A DNA stretch of 64,000 bases from Stenotrophomonas sp. NA06056 (GTDB lineage: Bacteria > Pseudomonadota > Gammaproteobacteria > Xanthomonadales > Xanthomonadaceae): contig NZ_CP054931.1 of the NCBI RefSeq assembly GCF_013364355.1, positions 3,286,001 through 3,350,000 on the forward strand, read 5' to 3'. Shown one piece after another: positions 25,031-33,381 of the stretch; position 1 is the stretch's first letter; every line of letters begins with the position of its first letter. Made by a program: the position numbers and the translations under genes. Under the pieces are notes generated by a model that was not told the DNA's origin, did not search any database, and saw only the letters and a program-made list of their open reading frames with translations.

Positions 25031-25975
25031 TCAGGCCGACCACGTCTCGCGGGCGGTTTCGAAGTCGCCCGGGGTGGCCAGGGAGCGGCCGTCGATGGCC
25101 TTGTCGATGCGCTTGACCAGGCCGGTCAGCACCTTGCCCGGGCCGCACTCGGCGACCTGGGTGACGCCACGGGCGGCCAACGCCTGCACGCAGCCGGTCC
25201 ACTGCACGGGCTGGTACAGCTGCTGCACCAGCGCGGCGCGGATCGCGTCCACGCCGTTGTGCACCTTGGCGTCGACGTTCTGCACCACCGGCAGCTGCGG
25301 CAGCTGCCAGGACAGGCCGGCCATCACTTCGGCCAGGCGGTTGGCGGCTTCGCGCATCAGCGGGGTATGCGAGGGCACGCTGACGGCCAGCTTGACCGCC
25401 TTGCGCACGCCCTTCTCGGCCAGCAGCGCCAGCGCGCGATCGACCGCGGCAGCGTCGCCACCGATCACGATCTGGCCCGGCGAGTTGAAGTTGGCCGGAA
25501 CGACCACCTGGCTGCCGGCCGCTTCGGCGCAGACGTCCAGTACCAGCTGGTCTTCAGCGCCGAGCACGGCGGCCATGGCGCCGACACCGGCCGGAGCAGC
25601 CTCCTGCATCAGCTGGCCGCGCAGGCGCACCAGGTGCGCACCGTCGTGCAGGCTGAGGGCGCCAGCGGCGACCAGGGCGGTGTACTCGCCCAGGCTGTGA
25701 CCGGCCAGAACCGACGGGCGCGGCCCCCCCACGGCATTCCAGGCGCGCCACGCGCCGATGCTGGCGGCCAGCAGGGCCGGCTGGGTGTATTCGGTACGGT
25801 TGAGCATTTCCTCCGGGCCGCCCTGGGACAATGCCCACAGGTCGACGCCGGCACCATCGGATGCCTCGGTGAAGGCCTCACGCACCTGCGGGTGCAGTTC
25901 GGCCAGCTCGGCCAGCATGCCCACAGACTGCGAGCCCTGACCGGGGAAGACAAAAGCGAGGGTGGATAGGGTCAC
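25031..25975 (-). CDS. fabD: Malonyl-CoA:ACP transacylase
   Basis: This encodes 314 residues from a GTG at 25975, just before LSTLAFVFPGQGSQSVGML, the family N-terminus; no ATG fits. The nucleophile Ser is in GHSLGEYTALVAAGA, with Arg and His further on (SVPSHTPLM). It loads malonate on ACP for FabH and FabF. The gap of 166 bases upstream contains an inverted SMAG pair. Confidence 0.96.
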   Translation of the reverse strand: MTLSTLAFVFPGQGSQSVGMLAELAELHPQVREAFTEASDGAGVDLWALSQGGPEEMLNRTEYTQPALLAASIGAWRAWNAVGGPRPSVLAGHSLGEYTALVAAGALSLHDGAHLVRLRGQLMQEAAPAGVGAMAAVLGAEDQLVLDVCAEAAGSQVVVPANFNSPGQIVIGGDAAAVDRALALLAEKGVRKAVKLAVSVPSHTPLMREAANRLAEVMAGLSWQLPQLPVVQNVDAKVHNGVDAIRAALVQQLYQPVQWTGCVQALAARGVTQVAECGPGKVLTGLVKRIDKAIDGRSLATPGDFETARETWSA

Positions 25976-26085
25976 GCGGTCATCCGCTTGTTGCAATCGA
26001 AGCGGGCCATGATAAGGGGGAACATGCCGTGTCGTCTGTACGTGCGCGTATGCACGGCGTATGGACGATGCCGCGATACGGGGGC

Positions 26086-26133
26086 CGCCGGGCATGGCCC
26101 GGCGCTACCGTTAGCGCCGGGCCATGCCCGGCG
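26086..26133. repeat. Inverted SMAG pair between the kinase-like gene and fabD
   Basis: CCGCCGGGCATGGCCCGGCG at 26086 faces a second copy ending in CCGGGCCATGCCCGGCGG at 26133. The two GTAG ends meet in the middle (CTAC...GTTAGC). Such a dimer could fold into a long hairpin in the fab transcript. Confidence 0.75.
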
Positions 26134-26140
26134 GATGCAA

Positions 26141-26923
26141 TCAGCAGAGCAGCTGCAGGATGTCCAGTTCGCCGTCGGCAAACCAGTCCATGCACAGGCC
26201 AACCACCATCAGCAGGCCCAGCGTGGTGGCGCCATGGGTGATGAAAATGGAGTGGGCCAGCGCACGCGCCGAGCGCCCCAGCCTCATGCACACCCGCGCC
26301 AGGCGCTGCAGGCGGCCACTGACGGCGTGCACGTGCGCGCGCACCGGTGCCTGCACGCCGTTCATCGCCTCGGCCATCATCGCCTGCAGGCATTCGGGGC
26401 GATCGGCGTAGTACTTGGCCACGCCGTAGCCGAACATCAGCCAGTCACGCGCCTGCGCCTCGGCCAGATCCATCACTTCCAACGGATCTTCTTCGAAATC
26501 GATGAAACCGACGTTCTGGCCATCCCAGGTGAGGTTGCGTGGCAGGGGTTGGCCGAAATAGGCGCCACGCGCGTGCGCTTCGGCAATGGCCTGCATCGCC
26601 GCAGCCACAAGATGATCGCGGCCGGCATCGTCGGCCTCGCGCAGGCAGGTGTTGAACGAGCTGCCGTTGTCGCCGATCACCAGCGCGGCATGGCCGCTGC
26701 CGATCACTGTGGGTACGTTCACTCCCTGCGCCTGCAGTTCCGCCAGCCGGCGGGCCTCGGTTTCGCGCGCAGCGTCGCCACCACGGTGCGGTGGCGGGCG
26801 TAGGGCATCGAGATGGAACCGGCGGGCTACAAAATTGAGCAGGCCCAGGGCCACTGCTCGGCTTCCTTCGCCGTACTGCTTCAGCCAGGCGCGCTGCCCT
26901 TCGATGACGATGGGCTCAACCAT
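26141..26923 (-). CDS. Kinase-like (RIO/APH-fold) protein with C-terminal membrane segment
   Basis: This encodes 260 residues from ATG 26923, with AAGGAG upstream. The middle has the late motifs of small-molecule or protein kinases: AEAHARGAYFGQPLPRNLTW in place of HxDxxxxN, then GFIDFEEDP, equivalent to the metal-binding DFG/DxD. The expected catalytic Asp of HGD is not seen. The end has a hydrophobic stretch (FITHGATTLGLLMVVGLCM), so it is probably membrane-bound. It is inserted between fabH and fabD. The substrate is unknown; LPS-core kinases have a similar shape. Confidence 0.6.
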   Translation of the reverse strand: MVEPIVIEGQRAWLKQYGEGSRAVALGLLNFVARRFHLDALRPPPHRGGDAARETEARRLAELQAQGVNVPTVIGSGHAALVIGDNGSSFNTCLREADDAGRDHLVAAAMQAIAEAHARGAYFGQPLPRNLTWDGQNVGFIDFEEDPLEVMDLAEAQARDWLMFGYGVAKYYADRPECLQAMMAEAMNGVQAPVRAHVHAVSGRLQRLARVCMRLGRSARALAHSIFITHGATTLGLLMVVGLCMDWFADGELDILQLLC

Positions 26924-26942
26924 GACAGTCTCCTTTAACGCA

Positions 26943-26965
26943 TTACGGCCCCAGAGGGGCCGTAA
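26943..26965 (-). terminator. Hairpin between fabH and the kinase-like gene
   Basis: TTACGGCCCC (26943-26952) pairs with GGGGCCGTAA (26956-26965) around an AGA loop, a perfect 10-bp stem. A short run (TGCGTTAAAGG) follows on the minus strand, leading into the next ribosome site, so it is likely a partial attenuator. Confidence 0.6.
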
Positions 26966-26996
26966 CGACGGTTTCACGTTGTCGTAACTCGCACTA

Positions 26997-27974
26997 TCAA
27001 TAGCGCAGCAGTGCCGAACCCCACGTGAAGCCACCACCGAACGCTTCCAGCAGCAGCAGCTGGCCGCGCTCGACCCTGCCGGAACGGACAGCCGCATCCA
27101 GCGCCAGCGGCACCGAGGCGGACGAGGTATTGCCATGCTTGTCGACGGTGACCACGACCTGGTCCATCGACATCTCCAGCCGCTTGGCGGTGGCTTCGAT
27201 GATGCGCAGATTGGCCTGGTGCGGGATCAGCCAGTCCAGGTCGGACTTGGTCAAGCCGTTGGCATCCAGGGTTTCGTCCACGACCGAGTCCAGCGCCTTG
27301 ACGGCGTACTTGAACACGTCGTTGCCCTTCATGTTGATGGTGCCGCCACCATTGTTGCCTTCACCGAAGCCGACCGAGACGCCGACCGGATTCCACAGCA
27401 GCTCTTTCTTGCTGCCATCCGAATGCAGGTGCGTGCTGAGGATGCCGGTTTCTTCGTCGGCCTTGAGCACGACGGCGCCGGCGCCATCACCGAACAGCAC
27501 GCAGGTGGTGCGGTCTTCCCAGTCGACGATGCGGGTCAGGGTTTCCGCGCCAATCACCAGCACATGGCGGGCGTCACCGGAACGGATGAATTTGTCAGCC
27601 ACGCTGAGCGCGAACACGAAGCCCGAACAGGCCGCGTTGACGTCAAAAGCGGGACAGCCGCTCACACCGAGCTTGGCCTGGATCAGGCACGCGGTGGAGG
27701 GAAAGATCAGATCAGGAGTGGTCGTGCCGACCACGATCATGTCGAGCTGCGACGCATCGATGCCAGCCGCTTCGATCGCACGCAGCGCGGCCTGGTAGCC
27801 GAGATCGCTGGTGGTTTCGCCTTCGGCAGCGATGTGCCGTTCACGGATACCGGTGCGCGTCTGGATCCACTCGTCCGAGGTCTCGACCATTTTTTCCAGG
27901 TCGGCGTTGGTCAGGACTTTTTCCGGCAAATAGCTACCGGTGCCCGCGATCCTCGAGTAGATCCGCTTGCTCAT
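26997..27974 (-). CDS. fabH: 3-oxoacyl-ACP synthase III
   Basis: This encodes 325 residues from ATG 27974; ATG 27977 sits too close to AGGAA. The active-site Cys is in [12 protein letters not shown], His in [12 protein letters not shown] and Asn in [11 protein letters not shown], the Cys-His-Asn triad. It starts each fatty acid by condensing an acyl-CoA with malonyl-ACP. It follows rpmF directly; the usual plsX gene is missing between them. Confidence 0.97.
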   Translation of the reverse strand: MSKRIYSRIAGTGSYLPEKVLTNADLEKMVETSDEWIQTRTGIRERHIAAEGETTSDLGYQAALRAIEAAGIDASQLDMIVVGTTTPDLIFPSTACLIQAKLGVSGCPAFDVNAACSGFVFALSVADKFIRSGDARHVLVIGAETLTRIVDWEDRTTCVLFGDGAGAVVLKADEETGILSTHLHSDGSKKELLWNPVGVSVGFGEGNNGGGTINMKGNDVFKYAVKALDSVVDETLDANGLTKSDLDWLIPHQANLRIIEATAKRLEMSMDQVVVTVDKHGNTSSASVPLALDAAVRSGRVERGQLLLLEAFGGGFTWGSALLRY

Positions 27975-28065
27975 CATGTTTCCTGTTGCACGAGCCGCCG
28001 TTCACCGGCGTGCCCGGGAAAGAAGGCGAAGGCCGCTGCCCAGCGGGCAGCGACCTTCCGGCACA

Positions 28066-28260
28066 TCAGTCTTCCTGGACAGCCGAAGACTTGGTCTGGA
28101 TGACCTTCTTGCCGCGGTAGAAACCGTCAGCAGTGATGTGGTGACGCAGATGCACTTCGCCGGTGGTCGGGTCGGTCGACAGCTGCTTGGCGCTCAGGGC
28201 GTCATGCGAACGACGCTGGCCACGACGGGACGGGGTAACACGGGATTTCTGGACAGCCAT
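28066..28260 (-). CDS. rpmF: 50S ribosomal protein L32
   Basis: This encodes 64 residues. It has [20 protein letters not shown] at the start and the conserved [14 protein letters not shown] near the end. It is a small basic protein of the large subunit. It is transcribed with yceD upstream and fabH downstream, linking ribosome and lipid synthesis as in many proteobacteria. Confidence 0.97.
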   Translation of the reverse strand: MAVQKSRVTPSRRGQRRSHDALSAKQLSTDPTTGEVHLRHHITADGFYRGKKVIQTKSSAVQED

Positions 28261-28367
28261 GGGATTGCTCCAAACTCGGTTCGTTTTGCTTCGTCGTTTC
28301 GTCGCACAGGACGCCAGCGTCCAGCACACTTTTCGCTTTCGCCGCAGCCGCCGACGACAACCGGCTG

Positions 28368-28877
28368 CTATTGTTTCTTCAATGCCGCCAACGCCGCGAA
28401 CGGATTGGCCTTTTCAATTTCTTCTTCGGTCGGCGCCCAGTCCTTGTCGACTGCCTCACCGTACGGCGACAGGGGTACCACCGGCACCGCCAGCACCAGC
28501 TCGTCCTCGACCAGGTCCAACGGACGCAGCTGGCCATCTTCCGGCACCAGCAGCGCCTCGTATTCCTCCGGCAGGGACGATTCCTCGTCTTCGTCGCGGA
28601 TCAGGCCAAGCCTCTGGGTCATCTTCACCGGCAACAGGAAACGCTGCATGCTGCGCTGACAGGTCAGCGGCAACGCGGTATCGATGCTGAGTTCCACATA
28701 GGATACCCGCAAGATCTCGTCGCGACCGAATTCCAGCGAGTAATTACACTCACCTTCGGTATCTGCGACAAGCCCCTGCAGGCGAGTCAATTCAGCCAGG
28801 GAGACCTGACCGTCGAAGCGCCTTCGCGCTACGACCATCCGCCAGGCATCCAGCGTTTCGGGTACGTTCGCGGACAT
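28368..28877 (-). CDS. yceD: YceD family protein (DUF177)
   Basis: This encodes 169 residues, acidic toward the C-terminus ([20 protein letters not shown]) with the family core [17 protein letters not shown]. YceD always precedes rpmF; in plants and some bacteria it is linked to 23S rRNA maturation. Its start at 28877 is divergent from maf, with 115 bases between them for two promoters. Confidence 0.92.
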   Translation of the reverse strand: MSANVPETLDAWRMVVARRRFDGQVSLAELTRLQGLVADTEGECNYSLEFGRDEILRVSYVELSIDTALPLTCQRSMQRFLLPVKMTQRLGLIRDEDEESSLPEEYEALLVPEDGQLRPLDLVEDELVLAVPVVPLSPYGEAVDKDWAPTEEEIEKANPFAALAALKKQ

Positions 28878-28992
28878 AAGCCGCCGAATATTAGGGATTG
28901 GCAGGTCGCGTGTCAAATGACTGCCATGAAAGGCTTGCTGTGGCTGGCTTCGCCGGGCCAGACTGCCGCGCCCCGCTCCCGGAGATTTCCGC

Positions 28993-29565
28993 ATGCCTGC
29001 CCTGGTTCTGGCCTCCACCTCCCGCTACCGCCGCGACCTGCTGGAACGGCTGGGCCTGCCCTTCGACTGCGCACGCCCGGAGGTGGATGAGACCCCGGCA
29101 GCCAACGAAGCTCCGCAGGCGCTGGCGGCACGCCTGGCCAGCGCCAAGGCGGTTGCAGTGGCCGCTCGCCATCCCGGCAGCTGGGTGATCGGCTCGGATC
29201 AGGTGGCGGACCTGAACGGTCAGCCGCTCGGCAAACCGGGCACCGCCGAAGCGGCCTGCGCCCAGCTGACGGCGATGTCCGGGCAGACGGTACGCTTCCA
29301 CACCGCCCTCAGTCTCACCCGTGACCGAGAATCCTTCACGGCAATGGATTTGACCGAGGTGCGCTTCCGCACGCTGCAGGCACCGGAAATCGCCCGCTAC
29401 GTGGCCATCGAACAACCGCTGGACTGCGCCGGCAGCTTCAAGTGCGAAGGCCTGGGCATCAGCCTGTTCGAGGCCATCGACAATCGCGACCCCACGGCCC
29501 TGATCGGGCTGCCGCTGATCGCGCTGTGCGGATTGCTGCGCAGGGCTGGATTCGCGGTGCCATAA
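28993..29565 (+). CDS. maf: Maf-family nucleotide pyrophosphatase (YceF type)
   Basis: This encodes 190 residues. LVLASTSRYRRDLLERLGLP at the N-terminus and GSDQVADLNGQPLGKPG are the Maf signatures. The YceF subtype hydrolyses modified nucleotides such as m7GTP. It is read opposite to yceD, the same neighbour as in E. coli (yceF-yceD). GGAG precedes the ATG. Confidence 0.93.
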   Translation: MPALVLASTSRYRRDLLERLGLPFDCARPEVDETPAANEAPQALAARLASAKAVAVAARHPGSWVIGSDQVADLNGQPLGKPGTAEAACAQLTAMSGQTVRFHTALSLTRDRESFTAMDLTEVRFRTLQAPEIARYVAIEQPLDCAGSFKCEGLGISLFEAIDNRDPTALIGLPLIALCGLLRRAGFAVP

Positions 29566-29594
29566 CCCCGGCCCGTGACACGTAGCCCAATGCG

Positions 29595-31436
29595 TCAGCG
29601 CTGTTCCACCACGAACGGCTGCTCCTGCCACTGCTCCACGCTGCCATCGCGACCATGCAGGCGCAGGCCCAGCCAGTGTTTGCCCGGTGACAAGGTCGCC
29701 GTATCGAGCGTTGCATCGAAGCCGACAGCCGGATGTTGCGGGTCAGTGCTGTCCGGCCAGGCATGGCGGACATCGAACACCCGCCCGTAGCTGGCATCGC
29801 CGATCGAACGGCCATCCACCAGCACCTCCACCCGCGACAGGCCGACGCCTTCCTTGAACGCCCAGCCCTTGATTGCCAGCGTGCCGCTCACCACGTCGCC
29901 ATTGGAGGGGGCATCAAACCAGGCCAGTGCCGGTGCTACGCATGGCCCCTGCGCGCGCTGCACCGGCAGGCGGAACAGCAGGAAGCGCTGGAATCCGTGA
30001 TCGTTGCTGACCACACGCGGTGGCGGCAGCGGCCCGACCTGTTCGCAGATGGCGTGATAGCGGGTGAGCAGATCGCGGAAACGCTGATCGCTGGGCGACA
30101 GCACCAGCAGCATCGGCACATCACGCTCGCCCTCATGCACCAGGTTCCACTGCGCCAGCTGCGCGGTACGGCCGTGCTTGTCGTTGAGCGGATGCGGTAG
30201 TACTTCGATGTCACCGCGGCCCAGCTGGAAACCCAGTTCGGCCCCCACCTTGAAGTTGCCGGCCAGCACCCGGCTGCCTTCAGGCATCTGCTGCAATTCC
30301 TCGCGGACCGCAGCGGCCAGTGGCTGCCAGCCGGCGAAGTTGCGCGGGTAGTACTTGTCACCGGCCAACTGCTCGCGCAGCGATGACGAAGACGCCATCA
30401 GGTAATAGCCGAAGGCCAGCCCCATGCCCAGCCCGGCCAGCCACCAGCCGGTGCGCCGCAACCAGCGCGGCCAACCGTTGAGTATCACCGGCACCGCCAC
30501 CAGCAAGGCCAGATAGCCCGGCAGCGGCCAATGGAAGCTGATGCGTTCGACGTCGGTGAAGAAGCCCAGTGCGAAGATGCCCAGCGTCGATACGCCGCCG
30601 ACCAGGCCGAAATAACGCCACTGTACGCGGGCACCGCCGCCACTGCGGGTGCCCGCCAGCGCCACTTTCCACATCGCGATGCACAGGATGGGCGTCACCA
30701 GCATCGGCTGGATCACCAGGAACCACAGGCCGCGCCACTCGAACGCCCACGGATGGCGCTCGACCACCTGGAACTTCAGACCGGCATCATGATTGTCGGC
30801 ATTCCAGGCCAGCAGCGGCAGCCATGCCAGTACGCCAACGGCCAGGGCCACCCACACGCGCGGATCTGTCAGCATGCGCCGGCCCTGCGGCAGCACCAGC
30901 AGGGCAAGGAAGCCGACGCCGATGACGCCGATGAAACGGTAGTGGCTGAGCGCGCCGATCAGCAGGCCCAGCGCCAGCTTCACCGCTGAGGAGGCGTCGA
31001 CGTTGCGCAGCAGGCGTGCGCCAGCGTCCAGGCACAACACGGCCGCCAGTGCCATCGGCACATCGGGTACGGCAAGCAGGCCCAGCGTGGCCGACAACGG
31101 CATCAGCAGCGTCAAGCTGCCTGCCTGCCAACCGGCAACGTTGCCGAACCACCGCGCCGCAATGCGCGATACCAGCAGCGGCAGCAGTGCACCGATGGCC
31201 AGGAACGGCAGGCGCAGCGCAAGCACATGTTGGCCGCCAAGCTCCACACCGAGCCGGGCCAACCAGGCCGTCAGCCCCGGCAGATCCGAATAGGCTGCAG
31301 CCAGATGCTGGCCTTCCTGCCAGTAGAACGCCTCATCGACGAACAATGGCAGACGTGCGGCCACGACCAGCTTGGCCGCTGTGACGAGCGTCCATAACCA
31401 GAGAAAAATCGTACGTGCGCGCTGTTCGCCCTGCAT
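29595..31436 (-). CDS. GT39/ArnT-like membrane glycosyltransferase
   Basis: This encodes 613 residues. About ten membrane segments fill residues 10 to 370. An early Asp-Glu pair in LPLFVDEAFYWQEGQHLA lies in the first periplasmic loop, the catalytic motif of GT39/GT83 enzymes that use polyprenyl-phosphate sugars. A periplasmic part follows, then a C-terminal beta domain (about 520-613, VVSGTLAIKGWAFKEGVG) of carbohydrate-binding look. It probably decorates lipid A, LPS or proteins with a sugar. The substrate cannot be read from sequence. It is a single gene that converges on maf. Confidence 0.8.
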   Translation of the reverse strand: MQGEQRARTIFLWLWTLVTAAKLVVAARLPLFVDEAFYWQEGQHLAAAYSDLPGLTAWLARLGVELGGQHVLALRLPFLAIGALLPLLVSRIAARWFGNVAGWQAGSLTLLMPLSATLGLLAVPDVPMALAAVLCLDAGARLLRNVDASSAVKLALGLLIGALSHYRFIGVIGVGFLALLVLPQGRRMLTDPRVWVALAVGVLAWLPLLAWNADNHDAGLKFQVVERHPWAFEWRGLWFLVIQPMLVTPILCIAMWKVALAGTRSGGGARVQWRYFGLVGGVSTLGIFALGFFTDVERISFHWPLPGYLALLVAVPVILNGWPRWLRRTGWWLAGLGMGLAFGYYLMASSSSLREQLAGDKYYPRNFAGWQPLAAAVREELQQMPEGSRVLAGNFKVGAELGFQLGRGDIEVLPHPLNDKHGRTAQLAQWNLVHEGERDVPMLLVLSPSDQRFRDLLTRYHAICEQVGPLPPPRVVSNDHGFQRFLLFRLPVQRAQGPCVAPALAWFDAPSNGDVVSGTLAIKGWAFKEGVGLSRVEVLVDGRSIGDASYGRVFDVRHAWPDSTDPQHPAVGFDATLDTATLSPGKHWLGLRLHGRDGSVEQWQEQPFVVEQR

Positions 31437-31480
31437 TGCTCTATGGATAGAATCGACCGGTTACCGAACTTGAGACGACC

Positions 31481-32434
31481 ATGACAGCTTCGTCCCCCAT
31501 GCCCAGCATGCTAACCGATCAACTGCGCCAGTCCCTGCGCAATGCGCAGGACCAGGTCAATGCGCTGGTGCTGGGCAAGGCGCATGAGGTGCGGCTGGCC
31601 TTCGTGGCCCTGCTCTCTGGCGGTCATCTGCTGATCGAGGACCTGCCCGGCCTCGGCAAGACCACCTTGGCCCATGCGTTGGCCAGCAGCCTGGGGCTGA
31701 GCTTCCAACGCGTGCAGTTCACCTCCGACCTGCTGCCAGCCGATGTACTCGGTGTATCGGTGTACGACGCCGGCAGCCGCCAGTTCCAGTTCCATCCCGG
31801 GCCGGTCTTCACCCACGTGCTGCTGGCCGACGAGATCAACCGGGCGCCGCCGCGCACGCAGAGCGCCCTGCTGGAAGCAATGGCCGAGCAGCAGGTCACC
31901 CTCGACGGTCAAACGCATGCCCTGCCCGATCCGTTCTTCGTGATCGCCACACAGAACCCGGTGGATCTGTCGGGTACCTTCCCGCTGCCCGATTCGCAGC
32001 TCGATCGTTTCCTGCTGCGCCTGGCGATGGGCTACCCCAGCGCGCAGGCGGAACGTGAGCTGCTGCGCGGCAGTGATCGTCGCGACCTGATCGCCCGCGC
32101 GCTGCCGCAGCTGGACGACAACCAGGTGCGTGCACTGCGCGAGGCCGTCGGTCAGGTGCATGTCAGCGACGCGCTGGTGGACTACGTGCAGGCATTGCTG
32201 ACCCGCAGCCGCCAGCACGCCGGCGTGCGCGTGGGACTGTCGCCGCGCGCCGGCCTGGCCCTGCTGCGCGCCGCCAAGGCACATGCACTGCTGCTCGGCC
32301 GTGGCCATGTCGTGCCCGAAGATGTGCAGACTCTGTTCGTAGCGGTGGCTGGCCATCGCCTGGTGGGTGAAGCCGAGTCGAGCTCGGGCCCGGCGCTGGC
32401 ACGCGCGATCCTGCAGACTGTCGCGGTCGATTGA
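31481..32434 (+). CDS. MoxR-type AAA+ ATPase
   Basis: This encodes 317 residues. Walker A is in EDLPGLGKTTLAHAL, Walker B in VLLADEINRAPPRTQSALLE, and a sensor follows in FFVIATQNPVDLSGTFPLP, the MoxR signature. Such ATPases act as chaperones for partners with VWA or DUF58 domains. It is first in an operon with a DUF58 protein (gap 2 bases) and a TgpA-like transglutaminase (overlap 8), a widespread trio of unknown exact role in the envelope. Confidence 0.93.
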   Translation: MTASSPMPSMLTDQLRQSLRNAQDQVNALVLGKAHEVRLAFVALLSGGHLLIEDLPGLGKTTLAHALASSLGLSFQRVQFTSDLLPADVLGVSVYDAGSRQFQFHPGPVFTHVLLADEINRAPPRTQSALLEAMAEQQVTLDGQTHALPDPFFVIATQNPVDLSGTFPLPDSQLDRFLLRLAMGYPSAQAERELLRGSDRRDLIARALPQLDDNQVRALREAVGQVHVSDALVDYVQALLTRSRQHAGVRVGLSPRAGLALLRAAKAHALLLGRGHVVPEDVQTLFVAVAGHRLVGEAESSSGPALARAILQTVAVD

Positions 32435-32436
32435 CG

Positions 32437-33381
32437 ATGGCATTGCATGCCTGGCGACTGTTGCAGCTGGCACGACCACGCACGCCGGAACCGTTGCCGC
32501 AACGGCTCGACCGCCGCCGCATCTACGTGCTGCCCACCCGCTTCGGCCTCTTCGTGGCCTGCCTGCTGGTCGCAATGTTGCTGGGCGCGCTGAACTACAA
32601 CAACAACCCTGCGCTGCTGCTGGCGCTGCTGCTGGCCGCGGCGGCAATCGCCAGCACCATCGCCGCGCACCTGCAGCTGTCGGGTGTGCAGATCGACGCG
32701 ATCTCCGCCGAACCGGTGCCTGCCGGGCAACCGCTGCGCCTGCGCGTGGACCTGTCGCTGCGCGACCCGCGAGCGCGCCATGGCCTGCACCTGCAACTGG
32801 GCGACAGCCAAGCGTGGCTCGACCTGCCCGCGCACGGCCGTGGTGAAGCCGAGCTGGAAGTGCCCAGCGAACGCCGTGGCTGGCTGGATCTGCCGCGCAT
32901 CCGCCTGTCCACGACACAACCGCTTGGCTTGGTCAGGGCATGGTCCTGGGTGTGGCCGGAAGAACCCCTGTTGGTCTACCCGCTGGCCGAAGCGAAGGCG
33001 CCACCGTTGCCACAGCAGGGCAGCGATCCCCTGCACACCCGCGCCCATGCCAATGGCGAGGAACTGCACCAGTTGCGCCCGTATCGCGCCGGAGATGCGC
33101 CCCGCAGCATTGCCTGGAAACACTCCGCGCGCCGCGACACGCTGCTGGTACGCGAATACGAGAAGCCAATCGGCATCGAAGTGGTGCTGGACTGGCGCGC
33201 GCTGGCACCTCTGGGCCGGGAGGCCCGCATCTCGCGGCTGGCACGCTGGGTGGACAGCGCCGAGCGCGAAGGCCGTCGCTACACACTGCTGCTGCCGATG
33301 CACCCACCCATCGGCCCCGGCCAAGGCGCCAGCCACCACCATCTGTGCCTGCGCGCGCTGGCGTTGCTTCCTCATGACTGA
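32437..33381 (+). CDS. DUF58 domain protein
   Basis: This encodes 314 residues. Two membrane segments lie at about residues 28-70 (FGLFVACLLVAMLLG, LLLALLLAAAAIAS). The DUF58 core is LRPYRAGDAPRSIAWKHSARR, with LVREYEKPIGIEVVLDW behind it, a VWA-like fold. It is the likely client of the MoxR ATPase encoded just before. ATG 32437 is preferred to TTG 32431 because it leaves a normal gap after the moxR stop. Confidence 0.92.
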   Translation: MALHAWRLLQLARPRTPEPLPQRLDRRRIYVLPTRFGLFVACLLVAMLLGALNYNNNPALLLALLLAAAAIASTIAAHLQLSGVQIDAISAEPVPAGQPLRLRVDLSLRDPRARHGLHLQLGDSQAWLDLPAHGRGEAELEVPSERRGWLDLPRIRLSTTQPLGLVRAWSWVWPEEPLLVYPLAEAKAPPLPQQGSDPLHTRAHANGEELHQLRPYRAGDAPRSIAWKHSARRDTLLVREYEKPIGIEVVLDWRALAPLGREARISRLARWVDSAEREGRRYTLLLPMHPPIGPGQGASHHHLCLRALALLPHD

